From the NCBI GenBank assembly GCA_016934125.1, contig JAFGTL010000755.1, forward strand, positions 1 through 9,504: 9,504 nt of DNA. Direction: 5' to 3'. Every line of letters begins with the position of its first letter. The stretch's first letter is position 1. Positions 1 to 6,921 of this stretch are shown piece after piece. The translations under genes were made by a program, and so were the position numbers. Under the pieces are notes generated by a model, which was given only the letters and a program-made list of their open reading frames with translations, did not search any database and was not told the DNA's origin. The stretch is from Candidatus Hydrogenedentota bacterium. Lineage in GTDB: Bacteria > Hydrogenedentota > Hydrogenedentia > Hydrogenedentales > SLHB01.

Positions 1-32
1 GGATCAACCCGCGGCCGCGGCCCATGAGAGGC

Positions 33-61
33 TTGACAAATCCCGGCCGCTCACCCACGAT
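33..61 (+). promoter_or_regulatory. Candidate sigma-70-type promoter upstream of the rnk-like gene
   Basis: A perfect -35 hexamer TTGACA (33-38) is followed after 17 nt by CACGAT (56-61), a weak -10 that resembles the TACGAT used in the stronger tRNA promoter at the other end of this window. Transcription would begin near position 68, about 114 nt before the start codon at 182. The -35 match and spacing are seen directly. That this promoter drives the rnk-like gene is inference. The preceding bases 1-32 hold only a short G+C palindrome (CCGCGGCCGCGG, 9-20) and no recognisable gene end. Confidence 0.5.
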
Positions 62-67
62 ATAGGG

Positions 68-181
68 AGTAGTCCACGTCGACGGATGGGGCCGGCGAAG
101 TCCGCCGCACGTGCGGCAGCCTGTCTCATGGACGGCCTGCCACGGGGGAAATGCACGGGCGGGTGTCGAAAGGGCAGTACG
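68..181 (+). promoter_or_regulatory. Long, potentially structured 5' leader of the rnk-like gene
   Basis: This stretch between the predicted transcription start and the start codon at 182 carries two self-complementary segments. GCCGCACGTGCGGC (104-117) is a perfect 14-bp palindrome. An overlapping hairpin pairs GGCAG (115-119) with CTGCC (137-141) and, after a single C-C mismatch, CTGTC (121-125) with GACGG (131-135), closing a 5-nt loop. The two structures share bases 115-117, so they exclude each other. I do not match the leader to any riboswitch class I know. An ATG at 86 is in frame with the downstream gene, but the 32 residues it would add do not look like part of the family. Confidence 0.3.
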
Positions 182-619
182 ATGGTGGCGAAGGATATCT
201 ACATCACCCAATGGGACCGCGATCACCTCAACCAGCGGATCCAGTCTCTTCTCAAAGGATCCCGCAGGAAGGCCGCCGCCCACCTGGCGACACTCAGAGA
301 CGCCCTCGAACACGCCACCATCGTCCAGAACGCCGAATCCATACCGGAAGACATCGTCTCCCTCAATTCCGTCGTTCGCGTCACAAACCTCGACTCCGGA
401 CACGAGATGGTGTTCACCCTGGTATATCCATCCGTGAGTTGCCCTGCGGAAGGCAAGCTGTCCGTACTCGGATGCCTCGGCACCGCCGTTCTCGGCTGCC
501 GCGCCGGGGACACCGTCGATTGGCAGGGCCCGAAAGGCCCCTGCCACGTCCGCGTCGAGGAGATCCTTGCGCGGCCCGAGACGTCCGGCGACAAGGCGGC
601 GCCGAAGTCCATGGCGTGA
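182..619 (+). CDS. Rnk-like regulator with GreA/GreB C-terminal-type domain
   Basis: The 145-aa product resembles Rnk, the nucleoside diphosphate kinase regulator, which combines a short N-terminal helical region with a GreA/GreB-type C-terminal domain and contacts RNA polymerase. An N-terminal helical segment (residues about 10-50) is followed by the family signatures: a PEDIVSLNS stretch at 55-63, TLVYP at 79-83, and a hydrophobic LSVLGCLGTAVLGCRAGD segment at 93-110 typical of the GreA/GreB C-terminal fold. Rnk of enteric bacteria is about 136 aa, so the length fits. The ATG at 182 is chosen because AAAGGG (169-174) lies 7 nt upstream and because the alternative ATG at 86 adds 32 residues unlike the family. 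The acidic GreA coiled-coil tip that enters the polymerase channel is absent, as in Rnk, so it probably modulates rather than rescues polymerase. It stands alone, 106 nt before the next gene. The family is fairly sure; the exact role outside Proteobacteria is not. Confidence 0.8.
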   Translation: MVAKDIYITQWDRDHLNQRIQSLLKGSRRKAAAHLATLRDALEHATIVQNAESIPEDIVSLNSVVRVTNLDSGHEMVFTLVYPSVSCPAEGKLSVLGCLGTAVLGCRAGDTVDWQGPKGPCHVRVEEILARPETSGDKAAPKSMA

Positions 620-725
620 TCCGCCGATCCGAACCCCAGGCTGGCTGATGTGTTCCGGTTCCATTGCGCGGCGTTCCGCCCCGGGCACACACCCGCCCAC
701 ACCAGAAGAGGAGAGCGAAGCAGCG

Positions 726-1805
726 GTGCGAGTCCGTCGCGTTCTTGTCCGGTTTGCCCAGAGACACCCACGGCTCGCCGCCACCGCCCTCGGGCTTCTC
801 GCGGCGTTCGGCATCCTCGTTCTCAGCGAGACCCTCTGCTACGCCCTCAACGCCCGCCGCGAGCATTGGACCTTCCAGAGCCGCCCCATGCTTCGCCCCG
901 ATCCCACCCTCGGCTACCGCCTCCGCCCGAACCGCCGCGTCCCCCGATCGAAGTCCTCCGAAACCCGCCTCGCCTACTACTGCTGGCACACCATCGACCA
1001 ATACGGCCGCCGCCACACACCCGTCGCCGAGCCCGACGCCCGCGACCGATTCCTCTTCCTCTTCGGCGGCTCCTTCGCCTTCGGCGATGGACTCAATGAC
1101 GACCAAACCCTCGCCTCCCACATCGCCGGGCAGGCGCCCCGCTACCAGCCCTGCGTGTTCGCCTGCGGCGGATACGGCACCGCCCACATGCTCATCCAGA
1201 TCCAGGATCCCGCGCTGCTCAGCGAAGTCCCCCAATCCACCGGCATCGCCCTCTACCTGTTCACCGACCCCCACATCCCCCGCCTCATCGGCAATCTCGA
1301 AGTGGCCGGAACCTTCGGCAAACGCTTCCCCTACTACACCGTTGAGAACGGCCAAGTCCTCTATCGCGGCAGCTTCGAAGAGGGCCGCCCCTTCACCACC
1401 TGGTGCTACCGCCTTCTCGCCAAGAGCCACACCGTCAACTACCTCGGCTTCAGCCTCCCCCTCCACGCACTCAATCCCCGTAGCGCCGATCTCTTCGTCC
1501 GCATCGTCGCCGAATCCCAACGGGCGTTCAACCTCAAGTACCCCGACGCCACCTTCTACGTCCTCTTCTATCCGGGCATGAAGTTCACCGCGACACTCAA
1601 GCCGCTCCTCGAGCAGCAAGGCATCCCCTGCCTCGACTACCCCGACCTCTTCCCCGGCCCGCCCGAGTCCTACCGCCTCATCGACGGCCATCCCAACGAG
1701 CACGCCAACGAACTGCTCGCCGCGCGCCTCGTCCAGGATCTCCGCCTCGACGACGCCGCAACGCCCGAGGCCCCGCCAACTGCAGGCGAATCTGTGGTAG
1801 ACTGA
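726..1805 (+). CDS. Membrane-anchored SGNH/GDSL-type hydrolase
   Basis: The 359-aa product looks like a serine esterase or lipase of the SGNH superfamily held at the envelope. An arginine-rich N-terminus is followed by one hydrophobic segment (residues about 17-37) acting as signal anchor, with the rest outside the cytoplasm. Block I is GGSFAFGDG (114-122) with S116 as likely nucleophile. GGYGTAHM (148-155) is the glycine block and DGHPN (320-324) supplies the catalytic Asp and His. The usual GxND asparagine block is not obvious; the region around FTDPHIPR (179-186) takes its place. Deacetylation or deacylation of a polysaccharide or lipid is typical, but the substrate is unknown. The GTG at 726 is chosen because GAGGAG (708-713) precedes it and it places the basic-hydrophobic anchor at the N-terminus; an in-frame ATG at 648 would add 26 residues without a good ribosome site. 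The next gene starts 32 nt downstream. Confidence 0.75.
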   Translation: MRVRRVLVRFAQRHPRLAATALGLLAAFGILVLSETLCYALNARREHWTFQSRPMLRPDPTLGYRLRPNRRVPRSKSSETRLAYYCWHTIDQYGRRHTPVAEPDARDRFLFLFGGSFAFGDGLNDDQTLASHIAGQAPRYQPCVFACGGYGTAHMLIQIQDPALLSEVPQSTGIALYLFTDPHIPRLIGNLEVAGTFGKRFPYYTVENGQVLYRGSFEEGRPFTTWCYRLLAKSHTVNYLGFSLPLHALNPRSADLFVRIVAESQRAFNLKYPDATFYVLFYPGMKFTATLKPLLEQQGIPCLDYPDLFPGPPESYRLIDGHPNEHANELLAARLVQDLRLDDAATPEAPPTAGESVVD

Positions 1806-1812
1806 CACCACA
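1793..1812 (+). promoter_or_regulatory. Possible extended -10 promoter and inverted repeat before the DUF2851 gene
   Basis: TGGTAGACT (1795-1803) fits the extended -10 pattern TGnTAnnnT and overlaps the last codons of the hydrolase gene; no convincing -35 is present. The same bases form an inverted repeat, TGTGGT (1793-1798) with ACCACA (1807-1812) and an 8-nt spacer. It could be an internal promoter with an operator-like repeat, or chance. The 32-nt gap is equally compatible with read-through from the hydrolase gene. Confidence 0.3.
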
Positions 1813-1837
1813 ACCGGCGACATGGGGCGCACTGGCC

Positions 1838-3352
1838 ATGATGTTCTCCGAAGAATACGGCCGCTTCCGTGCAGTGAGCATCCACGCACCTGCGCAGGCC
1901 TCCGAGGGCCCGTCCCCCGTGCCCGAGTCCCTCGTCCAGTCCATCTGGTTCGACCAGATGCTCCCCGACGAGGGGCTCTGCACGGATCGCGGCCGCCCCG
2001 TCCGTGTGCTCTCACCCGGCTGGTGGAACCGCGCCGAAGGGCCCGATTTCAAAGGCGCCCAGATCCGCCTCGGCGATCGCGTCGCGACGGGCGATATCGA
2101 GATCCATCTCACCCACGCCGCCTGGCGCCAGCACGGCCACCATGTCGACCCCCGCTACAACAACGTCATGCTCGTCGTCGTCCTCACCGCCGAGCCGCCC
2201 TCCAATCCCCCGATCACCGCCTCGGGCCGGACCATCCCGTGCCTGTTGCTCTCCCGGTTCCTCGACGAAGACGTGCGCGACCTCGCCGGCCGCCTCTCCT
2301 TCGACGACTACCCCCACGCCGCCGCCATGGCATCGGGCCAGTGTGCCGCGCTCACTCAGAAGTACGGCGTCCAGAACACCCTCCGCCTCCTCGTGCTCGC
2401 CGGCGAGTGGCGCATGCTGAATAAGGCCCGCTCCCTGCGCGAACGCATCGAACGCGTCGGCGCCGATCAGGCCCTCTACGAGTCCCTCCTCGAAGCCTGC
2501 GGCTTCGCCCGCTTCAAACCCCATTTCCGCCTCATCGCCCAGCAGTTCCCCTACGAGCGCGTGCGCCAACTCATCGCCCGCGACCCCTTGCTCCTCGAGG
2601 CCGCCCTCCTCCAGATCGCCGGCCTCCTCCCCGACGCCCTCCCGGACGGCGCCTCGGCCGTGCCCCATTTCACCCGGCTCCTCCGCCTTCGCCGCGACCA
2701 CCTGCCAGGCCTCCGGCGCCTACCCCTCACCTGGAAACGCACCGGCGTACGCCCCAACAACTACCCCGAACGCCGGCTCGCCGGCGCCGCCCGCATCCTC
2801 TCCCGCACCGCCCACGAGCCCCAGCACGCCACCTCCGGGCTCGCCGCCGCCCTCAACGCGATCTGGCAGCAACCCCTCACCCCCCTTGCCCGGCGCCGCG
2901 CATTCGAGGCCCTGTTCCCCAGCCCAGCCGGATTCTGGGCCGGCCACTGCTCCTGGACGGGAAAACGGCTCGCCAAACCGGCCGCCCTGCTCGGGCCCGG
3001 CCGTGTCCGCTCGATCATCGGCAACGTGTTTATCCCCGCCGCATTGGCCCATGCCCGCCGCCACCGCGACCGCGGCCTCGAAGAAACCGTGCTCCGGTTC
3101 TTCACCGCCATGCCCAAAGAGGCCGACAACCAGGTGATCGCCGCCATGACGCCCAGGCTGTTCGGCCAACTCAAGCCCCCGCCCCTCACCTTCCGCACCC
3201 AGCAGGGCCTGATCCAGGTGTATCAAGACTGGTGCGAACCCAACGCCTCGTGTCAGAACTGCCCCGTCATCGCATTCCTCGACGTCGGCTACTCATCCGC
3301 CGACACCACGGGCGTGGGGGAGAGGCAGGCGCCCGCGCCCCGGCGCTGCTGA
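1838..3352 (+). CDS. DUF2851 family protein of unknown function
   Basis: This 504-aa protein matches the uncharacterised DUF2851 family by its conserved N-terminal blocks: SIWFDQ (35-40), LSPGWWN (58-64) running into EGPDF (67-71), GDIEIH (85-90), and WRQHGHHVDPRYNNV (96-110). The rest is arginine-rich and mostly helical in character. Near the end is a cysteine cluster, C466-x5-C472-x2-C475, of a type that can bind metal, then a tail of about 29 poorly conserved residues. I see no signal peptide or membrane segment, so it is probably cytoplasmic. Two consecutive ATGs (1838, 1841) compete as starts; the first is used here. The order PD (69-70), then ExH (88-90) loosely recalls PD-(D/E)xK nucleases with His for Lys, but that is my inference and not an established assignment. 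It probably shares a transcript with the hydrolase gene. Family membership is confident; function is unknown. Confidence 0.8.
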   Translation: MMFSEEYGRFRAVSIHAPAQASEGPSPVPESLVQSIWFDQMLPDEGLCTDRGRPVRVLSPGWWNRAEGPDFKGAQIRLGDRVATGDIEIHLTHAAWRQHGHHVDPRYNNVMLVVVLTAEPPSNPPITASGRTIPCLLLSRFLDEDVRDLAGRLSFDDYPHAAAMASGQCAALTQKYGVQNTLRLLVLAGEWRMLNKARSLRERIERVGADQALYESLLEACGFARFKPHFRLIAQQFPYERVRQLIARDPLLLEAALLQIAGLLPDALPDGASAVPHFTRLLRLRRDHLPGLRRLPLTWKRTGVRPNNYPERRLAGAARILSRTAHEPQHATSGLAAALNAIWQQPLTPLARRRAFEALFPSPAGFWAGHCSWTGKRLAKPAALLGPGRVRSIIGNVFIPAALAHARRHRDRGLEETVLRFFTAMPKEADNQVIAAMTPRLFGQLKPPPLTFRTQQGLIQVYQDWCEPNASCQNCPVIAFLDVGYSSADTTGVGERQAPAPRRC

Positions 3353-3589
3353 GCCCAACGCCTTTCGCGGGCCCAAGCCCCTGTGCACAGCCCCGGACAA
3401 TGCCCGACATGGCCTCTATGAGAAGGCGAATTCAAGAGCATTGTTCGGCTTGGCGAGCATTCCTTTGATCGGCTGGTTCTTCCGCTAAAAATCTCCCACC
3501 AACCGGGTGTACACTATCTCAGACCGCGCGGACGCGGTTTGAAGACTATGACGTGAAGTGTTCAACCACAAAGAGCAAGAGGAGAACTA
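3353..3589. other. Non-coding gap before the sialidase gene
   Basis: This 237-nt gap has no convincing gene. A weak promoter candidate is TTGATC (3465-3470), 16 nt, AAAAAT (3487-3492), four of six matches each. A second -10-like TACACT (3510-3515) has no -35. A small hairpin, ACCGCG (3523-3528) with CGCGGT (3533-3538) and a CGGA loop, would lie in the 5' leader. The gap ends in a very strong ribosome binding site, AAGAGGAG (3577-3584), 5 nt before the ATG. From about 3420 the composition turns noticeably more A+T-rich than upstream. No terminator with a T-run follows the DUF2851 gene. Confidence 0.4.
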
Positions 3590-5260
3590 ATGGTACATGC
3601 GATTTGTACAGACAAAAGACATGGCTTTGCTCTCATTAGGTTAGTCCTTCTATGCACTGCCCTGCTCGCCTCTACCGTCACCAGCTTCGGGGCAAGCAAT
3701 CATCCCAATCCGCCCGGCGAAGAAGACCGCGCAGTTGTCGAGGATGGTGCGCACGGCGTTGAAGAGCCAATCTCTGGCAGGTGGGCGGACTCCCCGATCT
3801 GCCTCAGCGCCAACAACATGTCGATTGCAACAGGCCAGCCTTCGCTTGTGATGATGTCGGACGGTTCCACGCATATCCCGGTGTGGTCGCTTTCGGGTGG
3901 CACCGTTGGCCAGTCCGTCAGCGGCCTCGTGGGCCTCCCCAGCGGCTGTGACGCTGTGAAGGTTGAGATCGTAGTCACCACGACGGATAAGGAGACGAGC
4001 CCGGAGTTTGAGGATGTCTACAGGGCCCATCTGTCGCAGATGGTGGAGGGAGCCGCCTTCTCGTGCCGCAGTGTTTCGAGCGTTCCCGTGCGAACAACGC
4101 TTCCCGCCGAACCGTTTTTCACCCGGACCATCGTTTTGGAGTCGTACTACGCAGTGGATCCAAATGCACCCCTGGGTGTGCGTATTGAACGAAAGCCAGA
4201 CGATCCCTCCGACTCGTTCACCAGACCAACCGGCCTGGCAATGGTCAAGGTGACGCCCCTGAAGGCTCCCGCAAAGGCATATGTCGTGCAGGATGTGAAC
4301 GGCTACAACTCGTGGCCGATGATTCAGGCTATCGGAGATGAACTCGTCTGCGTGTATAGCCGAGGCACGGCGCACTCCATCGACGAAGACGTCCGCGCTT
4401 GTTACGCGCGCACATCTACGGACGCCGGAAGAACGTGGACGAAGGAAACGGTTTTCGCCAACACGCCGCACTATGGTGAGGTCGTCGTCGGGAAGGGACT
4501 GGATGCCCATGGGGCCATGTTCGTCTGGGTGCGCCGGATTGGAAAGGACTGGAACCACGACCTCTACCGCACCACGGATGGCGTGAAGTTCGAGCTTCTG
4601 GCGACCCCCAGGCTCCCCGTCAGGCCCATGCAGATCACCGACATCTTCGCGGTGCCCACGGTCGGCCTCATGGCCTTGTGGTTCGCTGGGGATTACAGTG
4701 GTGATAGCACCAATCACTCCTGGGGCAAAGTCACCAGCACTGACAATGGCGCAACCTGGACACAGAGCACCATCGAGTCCGCGCTGACCAAAGAGCAATG
4801 GCCGACTGAACCCTCCGCCGTCTATCTCGGCAATGGCCGGATTCTCGCAATCGGACGGACAGAGGGCGGTGGGACGTCCTCGACACGCACCCAATTCCAG
4901 ATGGTATCAACTGACTACGGCGCGACGTGGAAGCGCTCCCAAACAAACATCGGCGAAGTCTCTTCCTCCACGCCGAGCCTGATCCTCGACGCCGAAACCG
5001 GGCTGCTGAGCAACTACTACTATCAGCGCGGCCGGGGTATCCTCAGGCGTCGCGTCGTTGATCCGGACATCGTATTCGACAATCCGCTCGAATGGCCCGA
5101 TTCTGAGGCGGTCGCCATCGGTAGTACGATCGGGATTGATTCGGGTAACGTGAACGCCACCGCGATTGGGGGCACACACTACCTCTCTTTCTACTCCGGA
5201 AAGGCTCCGGACACGGCGATCCTGGTATCTGTGCTTCCGGCAGTACAGAGTCCTCCGTGA
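3590..5260 (+). CDS. Secreted sialidase-type protein (BNR/Asp-box beta-propeller)
   Basis: This 556-aa protein is predicted to be exported and to hydrolyse terminal sialic acid or a related sugar. A signal peptide is visible: positive residues to about 17, hydrophobic core about 19-32, cleavage near 33-36. Residues about 63-225 form an N-terminal module rich in Ser, Val and Pro, probably beta-stranded, that I cannot name. The C-terminal propeller (about 230-550) carries three Asp boxes, STDAGRTW (276-283), STDNGATW (383-390) and STDYGATW (440-447), and a degenerate one around 328-334. Candidate substrate arginines are R258 (YSRG) and R423 (GRTE). From memory, the YSRG, WPTEPSAVYLGNG (404-416) and SNYYYQRG (474-481) blocks recall sialidase-like parts of phage structural proteins. 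The start is set by AAGAGGAG 5 nt upstream. The gene has lower G+C and no C-strand bias, unlike its neighbours, and is isolated by 237 nt on each side, which suggests transfer. Enzymatic activity is not proven by Asp boxes alone. Confidence 0.75.
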   Translation: MVHAICTDKRHGFALIRLVLLCTALLASTVTSFGASNHPNPPGEEDRAVVEDGAHGVEEPISGRWADSPICLSANNMSIATGQPSLVMMSDGSTHIPVWSLSGGTVGQSVSGLVGLPSGCDAVKVEIVVTTTDKETSPEFEDVYRAHLSQMVEGAAFSCRSVSSVPVRTTLPAEPFFTRTIVLESYYAVDPNAPLGVRIERKPDDPSDSFTRPTGLAMVKVTPLKAPAKAYVVQDVNGYNSWPMIQAIGDELVCVYSRGTAHSIDEDVRACYARTSTDAGRTWTKETVFANTPHYGEVVVGKGLDAHGAMFVWVRRIGKDWNHDLYRTTDGVKFELLATPRLPVRPMQITDIFAVPTVGLMALWFAGDYSGDSTNHSWGKVTSTDNGATWTQSTIESALTKEQWPTEPSAVYLGNGRILAIGRTEGGGTSSTRTQFQMVSTDYGATWKRSQTNIGEVSSSTPSLILDAETGLLSNYYYQRGRGILRRRVVDPDIVFDNPLEWPDSEAVAIGSTIGIDSGNVNATAIGGTHYLSFYSGKAPDTAILVSVLPAVQSPP

Positions 5261-5288
5261 TTCCTTCCTGAGGGCTGCGGAATCGTGT

Positions 5289-5312
5289 CCGTAACGCCCC
5301 CATTGCGGTTTT
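5289..5312 (+). terminator. Weak candidate terminator after the sialidase gene
   Basis: CCGTAA (5289-5294) pairs with TTGCGG (5303-5308), including one G-T wobble, across an 8-nt loop, and is followed directly by TTTT (5309-5312). The position 29 nt after the stop codon is right, but the stem is short and the T-run is only four bases. A second weak repeat, GATTCC (5259-5264) with GGAATC (5279-5284), lies just upstream and may contribute. Confidence 0.35.
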
Positions 5313-5497
5313 GACGATGACGTCTTTTCAGCCGTTCTTCCGCGAGGCATTATGGCTCCCTGGAGCGCGGCAGGCGACGCCCCGAAGGCGTTGGGCACCC
5401 GCTTGCATCCATCTTCTCGTTCTCGTAGTCTGAGGACGTTTCATGTACAATCGCCGTGTTTGTCAACCAATGGTTCACTCGTTTGGAGGATTCCGCC
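5313..5497 (+). promoter_or_regulatory. Upstream region of the sugar-catabolic operon
   Basis: The rest of the gap before the isomerase gene must hold the operon's control signals. The best -10 match is TACAAT (5446-5451); no -35 at the right distance is convincing, so an activator-dependent promoter is possible. A start near 5458 would leave a leader of about 40 nt. GGAGG (5485-5489) sits 8 nt before the ATG at 5498. No clear operator-type inverted repeat or regulator gene is seen. An in-frame ATG at 5456 is too close to the -10 and has no ribosome site. Confidence 0.3.
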
Positions 5498-6916
5498 ATG
5501 AATCGCACCGTGGCCAAGACCACATTCGCCCTATTCTTCGGGAACCGGGGCTTCTTCCCCGCATCGCTGATGGATGAGGCCCGCGCCGAACTCCCCCGCG
5601 TCCTCAAGGAACTCGGACACGACTGTATCCTGCTCGATCGCGACGCCACCCGCCACGGGGCCGTCGAAACCCCCGACGAGGGCGAAATCTACGCCAACTT
5701 CCTGCGCGAGAACCGCGGCAAGTTCGGCGGGATCATCCTCTCCCTCCCGAACTTCGGCGACGAGAACGGCGCGGTAGCCGCCTTCAGGGACGTGGACGTG
5801 CCCATCCTCATCCAGGGCTATCCCGACGATCTCGACAAAATGGCCCCCGAAGTCCGGCGCGACGCCTTCTGCGGCAAGCTCTCCATCATGGACGTCTTCT
5901 GCCAGAACGGCATCCCTTTCACCGCCCTCAAGCCCCACGTCGTCAGCCCCGCCAGCCCCCGGTTCGCAGAAAACATCGACCACTTCGACCGCATGTGCCG
6001 CGTCGTCAACGGCATGCGCCGCATGGTCGTCGGTGCGGTCGGCGCCCGTACTACCGCCTTCAAAACCGTCCGCATCGACGAGGTCGCCCTCCAGCGCCAC
6101 GGCATCACCATGGAAACCCTCGACTTGTCCGACGTCTTCGCCCGCATGAACGCCGTCGACGCCGGTGATGACGCCTACAAAGCCAAAGCCAACACCCTCA
6201 ACACCGCCGCATCCTGGCAGGATGTGCCCGACGACGCCGTCGACAAGATCGTCCGCCTCGGTGTCGCCCTCGACGACGTCATCGCCGAATACAAGATGGA
6301 CGCCGTCGCGGTTCGGTGTTGGATCGAGATGCAGCAGCAACTCGGCATCTCCCCCTGCATCCTCCTCGGCGTCCTCAACGACTCCGGCATCCCTGCCGCC
6401 TGCGAGGTCGACGTCGGCAACGCCGTCGCCATGTACGCCCTGCGCCTCGCCTCCGGCGAAGTCACCGCCTGCCTCGACTGGAACAACAACTACGGCGAGG
6501 ACGACGACAAGTGCATCCTGTTCCATTGCGGGCCCGTCCCCGGCTCGATGATGGCCGCCCCCGGCAAGATCACCGATCACGCCATCCTGGCCAACGCCGT
6601 CGGCCAAGGCTGCGGTTACGGCTGCCATGTCGGCCGCATCGCGCCTACCGGTTTCACCTTCAGCAGCATGGCCACCGACTGCGGCACGCCCCGCTTCTAC
6701 ATCGGCAACGGCGCCTTCACCGGCGAACCCATTCCCCCCGAGTTCTTCGGTTGCGCCGGCGTCGCCCGGATTCCCGGCCTCCAGGATGTCCTCCTCCACA
6801 TCGGCCGCTACGGCCACCGCCACCACGTCGGCGTCACGCCCGGCGATGTGGCCGCCCCCCTCCACGAGGCCCTCGAGTACTACCTCGACCTCGATGTCGC
6901 CCGGCCCCAGGAGTGA
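5498..6916 (+). CDS. L-fucose/L-arabinose isomerase family protein
   Basis: The 472-aa enzyme is expected to interconvert an aldose and a ketose using a divalent metal, in the cytoplasm, as the first step of the operon. Family blocks are seen in order: an N-terminal Rossmann-like part (about 10-150); GAVGARTTAFKTVRIDE (179-195), typical of this superfamily; CWIEMQ (274-279) with E277; and ACEVDVGNAV (301-310) with E303 and D305. E277 and D305 are candidates for the Glu and Asp that bind Mn in fucose isomerase. Histidines at 343 and in GHRHHVG (439-445) are candidates for the third ligand. Fucose isomerase is about 590 aa and arabinose isomerase about 500, so this is a compact relative. The ATG at 5498 has GGAGG 8 nt upstream. 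The aldolase gene begins at the stop codon. The substrate is unknown: L-fucose, D-arabinose, L-rhamnose-like or another deoxy or modified sugar are all possible. Confidence 0.75.
   Translation: MNRTVAKTTFALFFGNRGFFPASLMDEARAELPRVLKELGHDCILLDRDATRHGAVETPDEGEIYANFLRENRGKFGGIILSLPNFGDENGAVAAFRDVDVPILIQGYPDDLDKMAPEVRRDAFCGKLSIMDVFCQNGIPFTALKPHVVSPASPRFAENIDHFDRMCRVVNGMRRMVVGAVGARTTAFKTVRIDEVALQRHGITMETLDLSDVFARMNAVDAGDDAYKAKANTLNTAASWQDVPDDAVDKIVRLGVALDDVIAEYKMDAVAVRCWIEMQQQLGISPCILLGVLNDSGIPAACEVDVGNAVAMYALRLASGEVTACLDWNNNYGEDDDKCILFHCGPVPGSMMAAPGKITDHAILANAVGQGCGYGCHVGRIAPTGFTFSSMATDCGTPRFYIGNGAFTGEPIPPEFFGCAGVARIPGLQDVLLHIGRYGHRHHVGVTPGDVAAPLHEALEYYLDLDVARPQE
6908..6913 (+). promoter_or_regulatory. 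Ribosome binding site deciding the aldolase start
   Basis: CAGGAG lies inside the last codons of the isomerase gene. Its 8-nt distance to GTG at 6922 is ideal, whereas it overlaps the alternative GTG at 6913. The latter would give a 4-nt GTGA overlap with the isomerase stop, the same layout as at the next junction, so it remains a real alternative. The difference is only three residues. Confidence 0.55.
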
Positions 6917-6921
6917 GCACC

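Noticed and set aside
86..181. 32-residue N-terminal extension of the rnk-like protein
   Set aside because: Not like the family and no ribosome site at 86; the ATG at 182 has one and gives the normal length.
414..2015. Long open frame on the minus strand (533 codons) opposite the hydrolase and part of the regulator
   Set aside because: It is antisense to two genes with clear family motifs, has low-complexity Gly/Glu/Val/Ala content, and arises because C-ending codons on the + strand rarely give stops on the other strand.
3650..4894. 414-codon minus-strand open frame opposite the sialidase
   Set aside because: It is more surprising because this region is less G+C-rich, but the translation has no domain I recognise, no ribosome site was evident, and the + strand gene has signal peptide, Asp boxes and a strong ribosome site.
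3353..5497. The gaps before and after the sialidase gene are both 237 nt long
   Set aside because: By eye the two gaps share no sequence beyond a short TGTACA(C/A)-like piece, so equal length is taken as coincidence and not as a duplicated boundary of a mobile element.
5531..6865. 444-codon minus-strand open frame opposite the isomerase
   Set aside because: Same G+C artefact: the translation is repetitive Asp/Gly/Val/Ala with no recognisable domain, and the isomerase on the + strand is certain.
6316..6912. N-terminal extension of the aldolase frame into the isomerase gene
   Set aside because: Arg/Pro/His-rich shadow sequence; the aldolase fold begins directly after the GTG at 6922.
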